A stretch of 64,000 nt of DNA. It comes from Citricoccus sp. CH26A. Lineage in GTDB: Bacteria > Actinomycetota > Actinomycetes > Actinomycetales > Micrococcaceae. The notes beneath the pieces were generated by a model, which worked only from the letters and a program-made list of their open reading frames with translations, was not told the DNA's origin and did no database searches. The stretch lies in the NCBI RefSeq assembly GCF_000224415.1, contig NZ_AFXQ01000001.1:62001-126000 (forward strand), written 5' to 3'. Made by a program: the position numbers and the translations under genes. This document shows, piece by piece, positions 25,698 to 36,055 of this stretch (its first letter is position 1; each line of letters begins with the position of its first letter).

Positions 25698-28685
25698 GTG
25701 CCCGATACCCCTCTGACGATCACTGACCAGACCATTCCACCCACCACCGCCCGCGGCCTGGCCGCGGGCCCGGACAGCGGTGGCCATCGCCACGACCCGG
25801 ACCGGATCGTGGTCAAGGGAGCCCGGGAACACAACCTGAAGAACGTCGACCTGGACATCCCCCGGGACTCGCTCGTGGTCTTCACCGGGCTGTCCGGGTC
25901 CGGGAAGTCCTCCCTGGCCTTCGACACGATCTTCGCGGAGGGCCAGCGCCGGTACGTGGAGTCCCTGTCCTCCTACGCGCGCATGTTCCTGGGCCGGGTG
26001 GACAAGCCCTCGGTCGACTTCATCGAGGGCCTGTCCCCGGCGGTGTCCATCGACCAGAAGTCGACGAACCGGAACCCGCGGTCCACCGTGGGCACGATCA
26101 CCGAGGTCTATGACTACATGCGCCTGCTGTGGGCGCGGATCGGCGTGCCGCACTGCCCCGAGTGCGGGCAGCCGGCCTCCAGGCAGTCACCCCAGCAGAT
26201 CGTCGACCAGCTCTCCGAGCTGCCGGAGAAGACCCGCTTCCAGGTGCTGGCCCCCGTGGCGCGGGGCCGCAAGGGCGAGTTCGTGGACGTCTTCTCCTCC
26301 CTGGCCACCCAGGGCTTCTCGCGCGCCATCGTCGACGGCGAGCTCATCCAGCTCTCCGACCCGCCCAAGCTGAAGAAGCAGGTCAAGCACACCATCGCCG
26401 TGGTCGTGGACCGGCTGGCGATGAAGGACGGGATCCGCCAGCGGCTCACCGACTCCGTGGAGACGGCGCTGAAGCTCGCCGACGGACTCGTGGTGGTGGA
26501 CTTCGTGGACGTGGACGCCGCTGTGGACCCGGAGAAGGCCAACGCCGGCGAGTGGGACGCCGTGGACGCCGAGGGGAACCGCAAGTACCGCTCCTTCTCG
26601 GAGAAGCTGTCCTGCCCCAACGGCCACCAGCTGTCCATCGACGAGATCGAGCCGCGGTCGTTCTCCTTCAACAACCCGTTCGGGGCCTGCTCGGTCTGCA
26701 CCGGCATCGGCACCCGGCTCGAGGTGGACGAGGACCTGGTGGTCCCGGACCCCGACCTCTCCCTCGCCGAGGGCGCCATCGCCCCCTGGTCCATGGGCAA
26801 GTCCACGTCCGAGTACTGGAAGCGCCTGCTGTCCGGCCTCGCCGACGAGGTCGGGTTCTCCATGGACACCCCGTGGAAGAAGCTGCCCGCCTCGGCCCGC
26901 AAGGCCGTACTGCACGGCAAGGACTTCAAGGTCGTGGTCCAGTACCGCAACCGCTTCGGCCGCGAACGCCGGTACACCACCGGTTTCGAGGGCGTGATCG
27001 ACTACATCCACCGCAAGCACCTGGAGACCGAGTCGGACAACGCGCGGGACCGCTACGAGTCCTACATGCGCGAGATCCCCTGCGCCGCCTGCAACGGCAC
27101 GCGGCTGAACCCGACGTCGCTCTCCGTGCTGGTCGGCGGGAAGTCCATCGCCGAGGCCTCGGTCCTGCCCATGCGGGATGCCATCACCTTCCTCGAGGGA
27201 CTGGAGCTGTCCGCCCGTGACCGGCAGATCGCCGACCAGGTCCTCAAGGAGATCCTGGCCCGGCTGCACTTCATGCTCGACGTCGGCCTCGACTACCTGA
27301 ACCTGGAGCGCCCGGCGGGCACGCTCTCCGGCGGAGAGGCCCAGCGCATCCGGCTGGCCACCCAGATCGGCTCCGGACTGGTGGGCGTCCTCTACGTCCT
27401 GGACGAGCCGTCCATCGGGCTGCACCAGCGGGACAACCGCCGGCTGATCGAGACCCTCAACCGGCTTCGCGACCTGGGCAACACCCTGATCGTGGTGGAG
27501 CACGACGAGGACACCATCGCCGAGGCCGACTGGATCGTGGACATCGGCCCCCGGGCCGGCGAGCACGGCGGCGAGGTGGTCCACTCCGGGTCCCTCGAGG
27601 ACCTCAAGGCCAACGAGCGCTCGATCACCGGGGACTACCTCTCCGGCCGCCGGGCCATCACGCTGCCGGCCGAGCGTCGGCCCGTGGACAAGGACCGCAG
27701 GCTCACCGTGGTCGGGGCGCGCGAGCACAACCTGCAGGACGTCACCGTGGACTTCCCCCTCGGGGTGCTCACCGCGGTCACGGGCGTCTCCGGCTCGGGC
27801 AAGTCCACCCTCGTCAACGAGATCCTCTACAAGGTGCTGGCGAACCAGCTCAACAACGCCCGCCATGTCCCCGGCCGGCACAAGCGGGTGAACGGCCTCG
27901 AGCACCTCGACAAGGTCGTGCACGTCGACCAGAGCCCGATCGGGCGCACGCCGCGGTCCAACGCGGCGACCTACACGGGCGTGTTCGACACCATCCGCAA
28001 GCTGTTCGCGGACACCCAGGAGGCCAAGGTCCGCGGCTACCAGCCCGGCCGGTTCTCGTTCAACATCAAGGGCGGCCGCTGTGAGTCCTGCTCCGGGGAC
28101 GGCACCCTGAAGATCGAGATGAACTTCCTGCCGGACGTCTACGTGCCCTGCGAGGTCTGCCACGGCGCCCGGTACAACCGCGAGACCCTCGAGGTGCACT
28201 ACAAGGGCAAGAACATCGCCGAGGTGCTGGACATGCCGATCGAGGAGGCCGCCGAGTTCTTCTCCGCCTACTCCAAGATCTCGCGGTACCTCAACACGAT
28301 GGTGGACGTCGGCCTGGGCTACGTCAGGCTCGGCCAGCCGGCCACCACGCTCTCCGGCGGCGAGGCCCAGCGCGTCAAGCTCTCCGCCGAGCTGCAGAAG
28401 CGCTCGAACGGCCGCTCGATCTACGTGCTGGACGAGCCGACCACCGGCCTGCACTTCGAGGACATCCGCAAGCTGCTCGGCGTGCTGCAGTCCCTGGTGG
28501 AGAAGGGCAACACCGTCATCACCATCGAGCACAACCTGGACGTCATCAAGTCGGCCGACCACCTGATCGACCTCGGTCCCGAGGGCGGTTCCGGCGGTGG
28601 CACCATCGTGGCGACGGGCACGCCGGAACAGGTGGCGAAGAACCCGGCGAGCCACACCGGCCGGTTCCTCGCCGAGGTCCTGTGA
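25698..28685 (+). CDS. uvrA: Excinuclease ABC subunit A
   Basis: Damage-recognition ATPase of nucleotide excision repair; 995 aa. Two ABC modules are present: first Walker [10 protein letters not shown] (about 64-72) with signature [12 protein letters not shown], second Walker [10 protein letters not shown] (about 696) with [12 protein letters not shown]. Zinc-binding Cys clusters are seen at CSVCTGIG and at CESCSGDG...CEVCHG. The C-terminus carries [11 protein letters not shown], typical of the family. GTG 25698 was chosen because a -10 hexamer lies 7 bases upstream; earlier in-frame starts overlap the candidate SOS box. The stop overlaps the HAD phosphatase start. Confidence 0.98.
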   Translation: MPDTPLTITDQTIPPTTARGLAAGPDSGGHRHDPDRIVVKGAREHNLKNVDLDIPRDSLVVFTGLSGSGKSSLAFDTIFAEGQRRYVESLSSYARMFLGRVDKPSVDFIEGLSPAVSIDQKSTNRNPRSTVGTITEVYDYMRLLWARIGVPHCPECGQPASRQSPQQIVDQLSELPEKTRFQVLAPVARGRKGEFVDVFSSLATQGFSRAIVDGELIQLSDPPKLKKQVKHTIAVVVDRLAMKDGIRQRLTDSVETALKLADGLVVVDFVDVDAAVDPEKANAGEWDAVDAEGNRKYRSFSEKLSCPNGHQLSIDEIEPRSFSFNNPFGACSVCTGIGTRLEVDEDLVVPDPDLSLAEGAIAPWSMGKSTSEYWKRLLSGLADEVGFSMDTPWKKLPASARKAVLHGKDFKVVVQYRNRFGRERRYTTGFEGVIDYIHRKHLETESDNARDRYESYMREIPCAACNGTRLNPTSLSVLVGGKSIAEASVLPMRDAITFLEGLELSARDRQIADQVLKEILARLHFMLDVGLDYLNLERPAGTLSGGEAQRIRLATQIGSGLVGVLYVLDEPSIGLHQRDNRRLIETLNRLRDLGNTLIVVEHDEDTIAEADWIVDIGPRAGEHGGEVVHSGSLEDLKANERSITGDYLSGRRAITLPAERRPVDKDRRLTVVGAREHNLQDVTVDFPLGVLTAVTGVSGSGKSTLVNEILYKVLANQLNNARHVPGRHKRVNGLEHLDKVVHVDQSPIGRTPRSNAATYTGVFDTIRKLFADTQEAKVRGYQPGRFSFNIKGGRCESCSGDGTLKIEMNFLPDVYVPCEVCHGARYNRETLEVHYKGKNIAEVLDMPIEEAAEFFSAYSKISRYLNTMVDVGLGYVRLGQPATTLSGGEAQRVKLSAELQKRSNGRSIYVLDEPTTGLHFEDIRKLLGVLQSLVEKGNTVITIEHNLDVIKSADHLIDLGPEGGSGGGTIVATGTPEQVAKNPASHTGRFLAEVL

Positions 28686-29404
28686 CGGCCGCGGCGCCCG
28701 CCACCGGCAGCCCGCGTCCCGCCGTCCTGCTGGACCTGGACGGCACCCTCGTGGACCCCGCGGGGGCCATCACCGGGGGCATCGCGGCGACCCTCGCCCG
28801 CCACGGGCTGCCCGTGCCGGGACCGGAGCGGCTGCGCGCACTGGTCGGGCCCCCGCTGCGGGAGGGACTGCGGAGCCTGGACGGGGTGACCGAGGACAAC
28901 CTGCTGGTCCTCATCCGCGAGTACCGCGCCGGCTACCGGGAGCACGGGATGGCCGCGAGCGTGGTCTACCCGGGCATCCATGAGGCGCTGGAGGACCTGG
29001 GCCGGGACCACGACCTGGTGGTGGCGACCTCGAAACCGGTCTCGAGTGCACGCCGGCTGCTGGGCATCCAGGGCCTGGACCACCACTTCGTGGCCATCTG
29101 CGGCTCCAGCGACGACGAGACCGCGCCCGTCCCGCCCGGGGGCACCAAGGTGCAGGCGATGGCCGAGGCCCTGGCCGCCGTCGGGATGGGCGGGCACGGG
29201 AAGCCGCGTGCCGTCATGGTGGGCGACCGGCACTTCGACCTCGACGGCGCCGCGCACCACGGCCTGCCCGGCATCGGGGTGCTGTGGGGCTTCGGCGACC
29301 GGGACGAGCTGACGGCCGCCGGGGCCGAGGCGCTGTGCGACAGCCCGGCGGAACTGCCCGCGCTGTGCCGGCGCCTGCTGGGCGAGCGGGCCATCCAGCA
29401 CTGA
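28682..29404 (+). CDS. HAD-superfamily phosphatase, phosphoglycolate phosphatase-like
   Basis: Haloacid dehalogenase-type hydrolase of 240 aa. Motif I is [11 protein letters not shown] with the nucleophile Asp near residue 18, motif II is VATSKP, and motif III/IV is [13 protein letters not shown] helical cap lies between motifs I and II (about 30-100), as in Gph/PpaX enzymes that dephosphorylate 2-phosphoglycolate or pyrophosphate. 2-phosphoglycolate can arise from DNA repair of oxidised ends, which would fit its coupling to uvrA, but this is inference. The GTG start overlaps the uvrA stop as GTGA. Confidence 0.88.
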   Translation: MTAAAPATGSPRPAVLLDLDGTLVDPAGAITGGIAATLARHGLPVPGPERLRALVGPPLREGLRSLDGVTEDNLLVLIREYRAGYREHGMAASVVYPGIHEALEDLGRDHDLVVATSKPVSSARRLLGIQGLDHHFVAICGSSDDETAPVPPGGTKVQAMAEALAAVGMGGHGKPRAVMVGDRHFDLDGAAHHGLPGIGVLWGFGDRDELTAAGAEALCDSPAELPALCRRLLGERAIQH

Positions 29405-29410
29405 GCACAC

Positions 29411-29434
29411 TATGATGGACCGGTCCGCCGGTCC
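29411..29434 (+). promoter_or_regulatory. Promoter and adjacent inverted repeat of plsC
   Basis: TATGAT (29411-29416) is a strong -10. It is followed at once by GGACCGG-TCCG-CCGGTCC (29417-29434), a 7-bp inverted repeat covering the expected transcription start, so it may be an operator or a 5' hairpin in the message. Confidence 0.5.
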
Positions 29435-29485
29435 TCAACGGAACCGGTGCGGACCAGCACGCACCCACGCAGCGAGAGGATGGAC

Positions 29486-30160
29486 ATGGCGACCAACGAG
29501 GCCGTGCGCTGGGGGTTCCGTGCCGCCCTGAAGGTCTCCTGCCGCCCCACCGTCACCGGACTCGAGAACGTCCCGCGGACCGGTGGGTTCATCGTGGCCA
29601 GCAATCACCTGTCGTTCCTGGACTCGGTGATCCTGCAGGCGCTCATGCCGCGGATGGTCCACTTCTTCGCCAAGTCCGAGTACTTCACGCAGCCGGGCCT
29701 CAAGGGCCGGGTGATGAAGGGCTTCTTCGAGTCCGTCGGGTCGATCCCCGTCCAGCGCGACCAGCAGGCCGCCTCCGTGGCCGCGCTCGACCAGCTGGTG
29801 GAACTCGTGCAGGCCGGGTCCGGCGTGGGGATCTACCCGGAGGGAACGCGCAGCCGGGACGGGCGGCTCTACAAGGGCCGCACCGGCGTCGGCTGGCTCG
29901 CGCTGGCCACCGGCATGCCGGTGGTCCCCGTGGGACTCCGGGGCACGGACCGGCTCCAGCCCCCGGGCACGAACCGCGTCACCCCGCACCACTTCAGCCT
30001 GGCCGTGGGCGAACCCCTCCAGTTCGAGCACCTGGGTCGCAAGCACCCGCTGCCACCGCGCAAGCAGGCCACCGCCCAGGTCATGGACGCGATCGCCGCG
30101 CTCTCCGGCCAGGAGCGGGTGGAGCAGTACAACGCCCCGGTCGGCGGGGGTCAGGACTGA
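29486..30160 (+). CDS. plsC: 1-acyl-sn-glycerol-3-phosphate acyltransferase
   Basis: Membrane-associated enzyme of 224 aa that adds the second acyl chain to lysophosphatidic acid in phospholipid synthesis. Acyltransferase motif I is NHLSFLDS (the NHxxxxD pair, about residues 38-45), motif III is YPEGTRSRDG, and motif IV is VVPVGLRGTD. Hydrophobic segments near the N-terminus and around motif I fit peripheral membrane binding. ATG 29486 has GAGAGG 8 bases upstream; ATG 29480 overlaps that site. uvrC begins 17 bases after the stop, so co-transcription is likely. Several paralogues usually exist per genome, so the exact acceptor is not certain. Confidence 0.9.
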   Translation: MATNEAVRWGFRAALKVSCRPTVTGLENVPRTGGFIVASNHLSFLDSVILQALMPRMVHFFAKSEYFTQPGLKGRVMKGFFESVGSIPVQRDQQAASVAALDQLVELVQAGSGVGIYPEGTRSRDGRLYKGRTGVGWLALATGMPVVPVGLRGTDRLQPPGTNRVTPHHFSLAVGEPLQFEHLGRKHPLPPRKQATAQVMDAIAALSGQERVEQYNAPVGGGQD

Positions 30161-30177
30161 TGCGGGACTGATGCGCC

Positions 30178-32210
30178 ATGGCTGATCCGGCCAGCTACCG
30201 GCCGAGGTCCGGTGAGGTTCCCACCTCGCCGGGGGTGTACCGTTTCCGCGACCCGGACGGCCGGGTCCTCTACGTGGGCAAGGCCAAGAACCTGCGCTCC
30301 CGCCTGGCGTCCTACTTCCAGGACCCCGCCGGGCTGCATCCGAAGACCCGCGCCATGGTGTTCACGGCCTCCTCGGTCGAGTGGACGGTCGTCGGCTCGG
30401 AGCTGGAGGCCCTGCAGCTCGAGTACACCTGGATCAAGCAGTACACCCCGCGGTTCAACATCATGTACCGGGACGACAAGTCCTATCCGTACCTGGCCGT
30501 GACCATGAACGAGAAGTACCCCCGAGTCCAGGTCATGCGCGGGGACCGGCGCAAGGGCGTGAAGTACTTCGGGCCGTTCCATCCCGCCAAGGCGATCCGC
30601 GAGACCGTGGACCTGATGCTGCGGGTCTTCCCCGTGCGCACCTGCTCCGCCGGTGTCTTCCGGCGCGCGGAGCTCTCCGGCCGGCCCTGCCTGATGGGCT
30701 ACATCGACAAGTGCGCCGCACCCTGCGTGGGCCGCGTCAGTGCCGAGGACCACCGCCAGCTCGCCCAGGACTTCTGCGACTTCATGGCCGGGGACGCCCA
30801 CCGGTACATCCGCCGGCTCGAGGAGCAGATGAAGGAGGCCGTGGCCGACCTGCGCTACGAGGACGCCGCCCGGCGCCGGGACGACATCGCCGCCCTGAAG
30901 AGGGTCTTCGAGCGCAACGCCGTGGTGCTGTCCGAGTCCACCGAGGCGGACATCTTCGCCTTCGCCGAGGACGAGCTGGAGGCGGCCGTCCAGGTCTTCC
31001 ACGTGCGCGAGGGCCGGATCCGCGGCCAGCGCGGCTGGGTGGTCGAGAAGGTGGAGGACGTCTCCGGGCCCCAGATGGTCGAGCAGCTGCTCGAACAGGT
31101 CTACGGGTCCCTCGAGGACTCCAGCCGCATCCCGCGTGAGGTGCTGGTCCCCGAGCTTCCGGAGGACGCGGAACAGGTCGCCACGTTGCTGACCGGCCTG
31201 CGCGGTGCCCAGGTCAGCCTGCGGGTGCCCCGGCGGGGGACAAGCGCGCCCTGATGGAGACGGTGCAGGAGAACGCCCGGATGGCGCTGCGACTGCACAA
31301 GACCCGCCGCTCCGGGGACCTGACCACCCGCTCGGCCGCGCTGCGCGAACTGCAGGAGGCCCTGGAGCTGGACGAACCGCTGCTGCGGATCGAGTGCTAC
31401 GACATCTCGCACGTGTCCGGCACGAACGTCGTCGGGTCCATGGTGGTCGTCGAGGACGGGCTCCCCAAGAAGTCCGACTATCGGAAGTTCGCCGTCACCG
31501 GGGAGGCTGCCCGTGACGACACCGCCGCCATGCACAACGTGCTGACCCGCCGCTTCCGGCACTACCTGGAGGACCAGGAACGCAACGGGTCCTTCACCAC
31601 CGGTGAGATCCCCGATGCCGGCACCGACGGACCGGAGGGTGCCGCCCCGGCCGAGGCGGGCGCCCGGCGGTTCGCCTACCCGCCCTCCCTCGTGGTGGTC
31701 GACGGCGGCCCCGCCCAGGTGGCCTCGGCCGCACAGGCCCTGGCGGACCTCGGGATCACCGACCTGCCGGTGGTCGGACTGGCCAAGCGCCTCGAGGAGC
31801 TGTGGCTGCCGGGGGAGGAGTTCCCGGTCGTGCTGCCCCGGGCCTCGCAGGGGCTCTACATGCTGCAGCGGCTACGCGACGAGTCCCACCGCTTCGCCAT
31901 CACCTTCCACCGGCAGAAGCGTGCCAAGTCGATGGTCTCCTCGGCGCTGGACGGGATCCCCGGGCTCGGACCCACCAAGCAGAAGGCGCTGCTCAAGCAC
32001 TTCGGCTCGGTGAAGCGGATCCGGGCGGCCGGCCTCGACGAGCTCCGTCAGGCCCCGGGCATCGGTGCCGCCCTGGCCGCCGCCGTCCACGCCTCCCTGC
32101 ATCCGGGCCAGGGAGCCGACGGGGCCCCGGGCCAGGCGGGGGAGGAGGCCGTGGACCAGGTGGCGGACCAGTACGGGATCAACCTGACCACCGGGGAGAT
32201 CCTGGACTGA
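30178..32210 (+). pseudogene. uvrC: Excinuclease ABC subunit C, broken by a frameshift
   Basis: UvrC makes both incisions in nucleotide excision repair. All its domains are encoded, but in two frames. Frame one, 30178-31254 (358 aa), holds the GIY-YIG nuclease (PGVYRFRD...[13 protein letters not shown]), a Cys-rich segment and the UVR domain ([15 protein letters not shown]). Frame two, 31254-32210 (318 aa), holds the RNase H-like nuclease (IECYDISHVSG, VVVDGGPAQV) and tandem helix-hairpin-helix motifs (GIPGLGPTKQKALL). The break lies at the G run 31235-31239: five Gs instead of six. With one more G the sequence reads [14 protein letters not shown], the expected family continuation. It is either a sequencing error in a homopolymer or a real mutation. 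The first frame's stop overlaps an ATG as TGATG. Confidence 0.85.
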
Positions 32211-32217
32211 CACTGGG

Positions 32218-32223
32218 TAGGCT
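32218..32223 (+). promoter_or_regulatory. -10 element of rapZ, leaderless
   Basis: TAGGCT lies 6 bases before the rapZ ATG and 8 bases after the uvrC stop, giving the rapZ-yvcK-whiA genes their own promoter. Confidence 0.6.
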
Positions 32224-32229
32224 GGACGC

Positions 32230-33123
32230 ATGAGCGACGGCCTGATCCCGGTGAAACCGGCCACTTCCGAGGTACTCATCGTCACCGGCATGTCCGGGGC
32301 AGGACGCACCACCGCCGCACACGCCCTCGAGGACCACGGATGGTACGTGGTGGAGAACATCCCCCCGCAGCTGTTCGGCACCCTGACGGACCTCGTGGGC
32401 CGCTCGCCCGAGGCCATCCCGCGGATGGCGCTCGTGGTCGACGTCCGGTCCAAGGACCTGTTCACGGACATCCAGGAGGCCCTCGAGCAGTTGCGCGCCC
32501 AGGGCGTCGACTACCGCGTGCTGTTCCTGGACGCCGCGGACGACCTGCTCGTCCGCCGGTTCGAGTCCGCCCGCCGGCCCCACCCCCTCCAGGGCTCCGG
32601 CCGGATCCCGGACGGCATCGCCGCCGAGCGACTGCTGCTGAAGGACCTCAAGGAGCAGGCCGAGATCGTGGTGGACACCACCTCCATGAACGTCCATTCC
32701 CTGGCCACCACCATCACGGAGCTGTTCACCGAGTCGGGGCCGATCGTCCTGCGCCTGAACGTGATGAGCTTCGGCTTCAAGTACGGGCTGCCCCAGGACG
32801 CCAATTTCGTGGCCGACGTCCGGTTCCTGCCCAACCCGCACTGGGTGCCGGAACTGCGCCCCTTCACCGGCAAGGACGCGGCCGTCTCGGACTTCGTCCT
32901 GGGCCAGAACGGGGCGGCGGAGTTCGTGGACCGCTACGTCCAGGCGCTGCTGCCGGTCCTGGAGGGGTACCGTCGGGAGAACAAGCACTACGGCACCTTC
33001 GCCGTCGGCTGCACCGGCGGCAAGCACCGTTCCGTGGCCGTCGCCGAGGAGCTGGCCCGCCGGCTCCGCCAGCAGCCACGGGTCACCGTCAACGTGCAGC
33101 ACCGGGACCTGGGGCGGGAATGA
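32230..33123 (+). CDS. rapZ: RapZ/YvcJ nucleotide-binding protein
   Basis: P-loop protein of 297 aa. In E. coli RapZ guides RNase E to the GlmZ small RNA; in Gram-positives the homologue YvcJ has a less defined regulatory role. Walker A is VTGMSGAGRTTAA (about 19-31), with Arg replacing the usual Lys as often seen in actinobacteria; Walker B-like VVDVRS follows. The C-terminal domain contains SFGFKYGLP, DVRFLPNPHW and IGCTGGKHRS-type GCTGGKHRSV, all diagnostic. It overlaps yvcK as ATGA and is followed by whiA, the standard actinobacterial trio. Confidence 0.96.
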   Translation: MSDGLIPVKPATSEVLIVTGMSGAGRTTAAHALEDHGWYVVENIPPQLFGTLTDLVGRSPEAIPRMALVVDVRSKDLFTDIQEALEQLRAQGVDYRVLFLDAADDLLVRRFESARRPHPLQGSGRIPDGIAAERLLLKDLKEQAEIVVDTTSMNVHSLATTITELFTESGPIVLRLNVMSFGFKYGLPQDANFVADVRFLPNPHWVPELRPFTGKDAAVSDFVLGQNGAAEFVDRYVQALLPVLEGYRRENKHYGTFAVGCTGGKHRSVAVAEELARRLRQQPRVTVNVQHRDLGRE

Positions 33124-34151
33124 GCACGCACTTCACCGGCCAGCTACCCCTGGTCCCGGTCTCCCAGTCGATCGCCGGGGGCACGTACGACCCCACCCTG
33201 CGCGTCACCGCGCTGGGTGGCGGGCACGGACTCTCCGCGACGCTGCGGGCCCTGCGCCTGATCGCCGGGGAGATCACCGCCGTCGTCACGGTGGCGGACG
33301 ACGGCGGGTCCTCCGGGCGCATCCGGCAGGAGATGGACGTACTGCCCCCCGGCGACCTCAGGATGGCGCTGGCCGCGTTGTGCGACGACACCGACTGGGG
33401 CCGGACCTGGCGTGACGTCATGCAGCACCGCTTCCACTCCAAGGAGGGCGTGGACGGCACCCTGGACAACCACGCCCTGGGCAACCTGCTGATCGTGGCA
33501 CTGTGGGAGCTCCTGGGCGACCCGGTGAGCGGGCTCCGCTGGGCCGGGGCGCTGCTGGGCGCGCGCGGCCAGGTCCTGCCGATGTCCACCATCCCCCTGA
33601 CGATCTCCGGTTCGGTCCTCGCCGAGGGCCGCAACGGCGAGCTGATCCGGCGCACCATCTCCGGCCAGGCCTCGCTCGCCGCCGCCGGCCGGAACACCCG
33701 GGTCTCGCAGATCCAGCTCCAGCCGGACGACGCCCCGGCCTGCCGGGAGTCGCTGGAGGCCATCGAGCTCTCCGACTGGGTGGTCCTCGGCCCGGGGTCC
33801 TGGTACACCTCGGTCCTGCCGCACCTGTTGCTGCCGGAGCTGCGGGAGGCCCTCGAGGGGACCACCGCACGCCGCGCCCTGGTGATGAACCTCGCCGTGG
33901 ACACCGCCGAGACCTCCGGCATGAGCGCCGCCGACCACCTCGAGGCGGTGCACCATCATGCGCCGGACCTGCGGATCGACGTCGTGCTGGCCGATCCCGA
34001 CGCGGTCCAGGACCGGGCCGGCTTCGAGAAGGCCGCCTCCCGTCTCGGTGCGGCCGTGCAGTTTAGTAAGGTAGGGGCCGGTTCCGGGACGCCGGTGCAC
34101 GATCCGCTGCGCCTGGCCCTGGCCTTCCAGGAGGCCTTCACGAGACCCTGA
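33120..34151 (+). CDS. yvcK: YvcK/CofD-like gluconeogenesis factor
   Basis: Protein of 343 aa with the CofD-like fold, required for growth on gluconeogenic carbon and for normal cell wall synthesis in Bacillus and mycobacteria (CuvA). It binds UDP-sugars in characterised homologues. Visible motifs: TALGGGHGLSATLRALR, VTVADDGGSSGRIR, LPPGDLRMALAAL, DNHALGNLLIVALWE and VLGPGSWYTSVLPHLL. The ATG overlaps the rapZ stop by four bases. A weak GC hairpin (34169-34184) lies between it and whiA and may attenuate transcription. Confidence 0.95.
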   Translation: MSTHFTGQLPLVPVSQSIAGGTYDPTLRVTALGGGHGLSATLRALRLIAGEITAVVTVADDGGSSGRIRQEMDVLPPGDLRMALAALCDDTDWGRTWRDVMQHRFHSKEGVDGTLDNHALGNLLIVALWELLGDPVSGLRWAGALLGARGQVLPMSTIPLTISGSVLAEGRNGELIRRTISGQASLAAAGRNTRVSQIQLQPDDAPACRESLEAIELSDWVVLGPGSWYTSVLPHLLLPELREALEGTTARRALVMNLAVDTAETSGMSAADHLEAVHHHAPDLRIDVVLADPDAVQDRAGFEKAASRLGAAVQFSKVGAGSGTPVHDPLRLALAFQEAFTRP

Positions 34152-34220
34152 CCCCCTGCGCGTACCCACCCGGCCGCCGCCGGGCCACCACGAGTTCAAG
34201 TGAAAGATGTGAGGCGACCC

Positions 34221-35213
34221 ATGGCCCTGACTGCTGCGGTGAAAGAGGAGCTGACCCACCACGCGGTCAGGAGTTCCTCTGAGCGCAAGGCCGAGGTGTC
34301 GGCGATCCTGCGCTTCGCCGGCGGGCTGCACATCATCTCGGGGCGCATCGTCATCGAGGCCGAGCTGGACAACGCCGCGGCGGCCCGCCGCCTGCGGACC
34401 GCGATCGCCGAGGTCTACGGTCACGGCAGCGAGATCATCGTGGTCTCCGGCGGCAACCTGCGCAAGGGCAACCACTACGTGATCCGGGTGGTGCGCGACG
34501 GCGAGTCCCTGGCCCGGCAGACCGGCCTGCTGGACGTGCGGGGCCGCCCCGTGCGCGGTCTGCCGCCGGCGATCGTCAACGGCTCCGTCGCCGACTCCGA
34601 GGCCGTGTGGCGTGGGGCCTTCCTCGCCCACGGGTCGCTGACGGAACCGGGCCGGTCCTCCGCCCTGGAGGTCACCTGCCCCGGTCCCGAGGCGGCCCTG
34701 GCCCTGGTCGGTGCGGCCCGGCGCCTGGGCATCACCGCCAAGGCCCGGGAGGTGCGCGGCGTGGACCGCGTGGTCATCCGCGACGGGGACGCCATCTCGG
34801 CGCTGCTGACCCGGATGGGCGCCCATGACACGGTGCTGGTGTGGGAGGAACGCCGTACCCGCAAGGAGGTCCGGGCCACCGCGAACCGACTGGCCAACTT
34901 CGACGACGCCAACCTGCGTCGCTCGGCCCAGGCCGCCGTCGCCGCCGGTGCCCGGGTGGAGCGCGCGCTGGAGATCCTCGGCGAGGAGGTCCCGGACCAC
35001 CTGAAGTACGCCGGACAGCTCCGGGTCCAGCACAAGCAGGCCTCGCTGGACGAACTGGGCCGGCTGGCCGATCCGCCCATGACGAAGGACGCGATCGCCG
35101 GGCGCATCCGGCGCCTGCTGGCCATGGCGGACAAGCGCGCGGCGGAGGAGGGCCTGCCCAGCACCGACGCGGCCCTGCACGCCGAGGCGCCGTCCGCCGC
35201 GGACGAGGACTAG
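34221..35213 (+). CDS. whiA: DNA-binding protein WhiA
   Basis: Regulator of cell division and, in Streptomyces, sporulation; 330 aa. The N-terminal two thirds is a degenerate LAGLIDADG homing-endonuclease fold (segments [13 protein letters not shown] and [18 protein letters not shown]), and the C-terminal helix-turn-helix (about 225-310) includes [18 protein letters not shown] and IAGRIRRL. WhiA works with WhiB in Streptomyces. ATG 34221 has GAGG 7 bases upstream; the in-frame 34200 start lacks one. Its stop shares a CTAG with the stop of the convergent CtaG gene. Confidence 0.97.
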   Translation: MALTAAVKEELTHHAVRSSSERKAEVSAILRFAGGLHIISGRIVIEAELDNAAAARRLRTAIAEVYGHGSEIIVVSGGNLRKGNHYVIRVVRDGESLARQTGLLDVRGRPVRGLPPAIVNGSVADSEAVWRGAFLAHGSLTEPGRSSALEVTCPGPEAALALVGAARRLGITAKAREVRGVDRVVIRDGDAISALLTRMGAHDTVLVWEERRTRKEVRATANRLANFDDANLRRSAQAAVAAGARVERALEILGEEVPDHLKYAGQLRVQHKQASLDELGRLADPPMTKDAIAGRIRRLLAMADKRAAEEGLPSTDAALHAEAPSAADED

Positions 35214-36055
35214 GCTCCGGCCCCGCTCCCGGAACGCACCCGCCCCCGGGGCCGGGTGGTGGCGTACCAGCCGCTGAACAGGAGCACGATCAGGACCACG
35301 TCCACGGCGTCCCCGCCGTAGTACATCAGCTGGGCGCCGGCCTCGCCGTCCGCCCGGCCCACCCCGTCCGGCGGGTGCGCGTAGAGCCACTTGGCCAGGA
35401 CCGAGTGGGCGGCGATGAAGGCGACCAGCACCGCCGAGCGCACGACCATCGAGGCCCGGTGCGGATCCGGGTCCGGACCCACGAGCGCGGCGGTGAGGAG
35501 AGAGCCGGCCAGCAGCACGTGGGCGTGCACGAGTGCGTGCACCAGGGGCGAAGCGTGCATCAGCGGGTACAGCGCCGTCGTGTACAGGACCCACAGCCCG
35601 CCGGCGGAGAGCACCGCCGCGACCACCGGGTGGGTGATGACCCGCACGGCCCTCCGGCGCAACAGGCGCGTCAGGGACCGTGCCGCGCGCACCGGCAGCG
35701 CCCGCAGGGCCAGGGTCACCGGTGCGGCCAGCACCAGCAGCAGGGGAGCGATCATGCCCAGCAGCAGGTGTGCGCTCATGTGGGCGGCGAAGCCCTCGCG
35801 GGCGGCCCGGGCGAGGGGCCCGAGCAGCGCCGCCCCCACGCATCCCAGCCCCGCGTACCAGCACAGGACCCGCCGGACCGGCCACGGGGAGCGGCCCCGG
35901 GACGCCCACAGGCCCAGCGCGTAGCCCAGCGCGGCCCCCGCCAGCAGCAGCACGACGGCGGCGTCGGCCAGGAACCATCCCAGGGCGTCGGCACCTCCGC
36001 AACCGCCGGCGGCGGGTCCCGTCCCGTGCCCGTGGTCCATGCGGGCCGCGATCAT
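35210..36055 (-). CDS. CtaG-type (caa3_CtaG) cytochrome c oxidase assembly protein
   Basis: Integral membrane protein of 281 aa with about seven hydrophobic helices. It matches the caa3-type CtaG group, proposed to help copper delivery and oxidase assembly: the conserved [21 protein letters not shown] segment is split here by helix 3, and the paired His in [11 protein letters not shown] and the C-terminal [12 protein letters not shown] are typical. The N-terminal HGHG is a possible metal-binding sequence. ATG 36055 overlaps the DUF2243 stop as ATGA; ATG 36040 is an alternative. The two genes are coupled and the heme A genes lie 14 kb downstream. Confidence 0.85.
   Translation of the reverse strand: MIAARMDHGHGTGPAAGGCGGADALGWFLADAAVVLLLAGAALGYALGLWASRGRSPWPVRRVLCWYAGLGCVGAALLGPLARAAREGFAAHMSAHLLLGMIAPLLLVLAAPVTLALRALPVRAARSLTRLLRRRAVRVITHPVVAAVLSAGGLWVLYTTALYPLMHASPLVHALVHAHVLLAGSLLTAALVGPDPDPHRASMVVRSAVLVAFIAAHSVLAKWLYAHPPDGVGRADGEAGAQLMYYGGDAVDVVLIVLLFSGWYATTRPRGRVRSGSGAGA

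Noticed and set aside
26187-28655. An 822-codon minus-strand frame opposite uvrA
   Set aside because: Antisense shadow; both uvrA ATPase modules are intact on the plus strand.
31230-31260. Programmed frameshifting as explanation for split uvrC
   Set aside because: There is no slippery heptamer with downstream structure, and UvrC is not known to use frameshifting; a one-base deletion in a G run is simpler.
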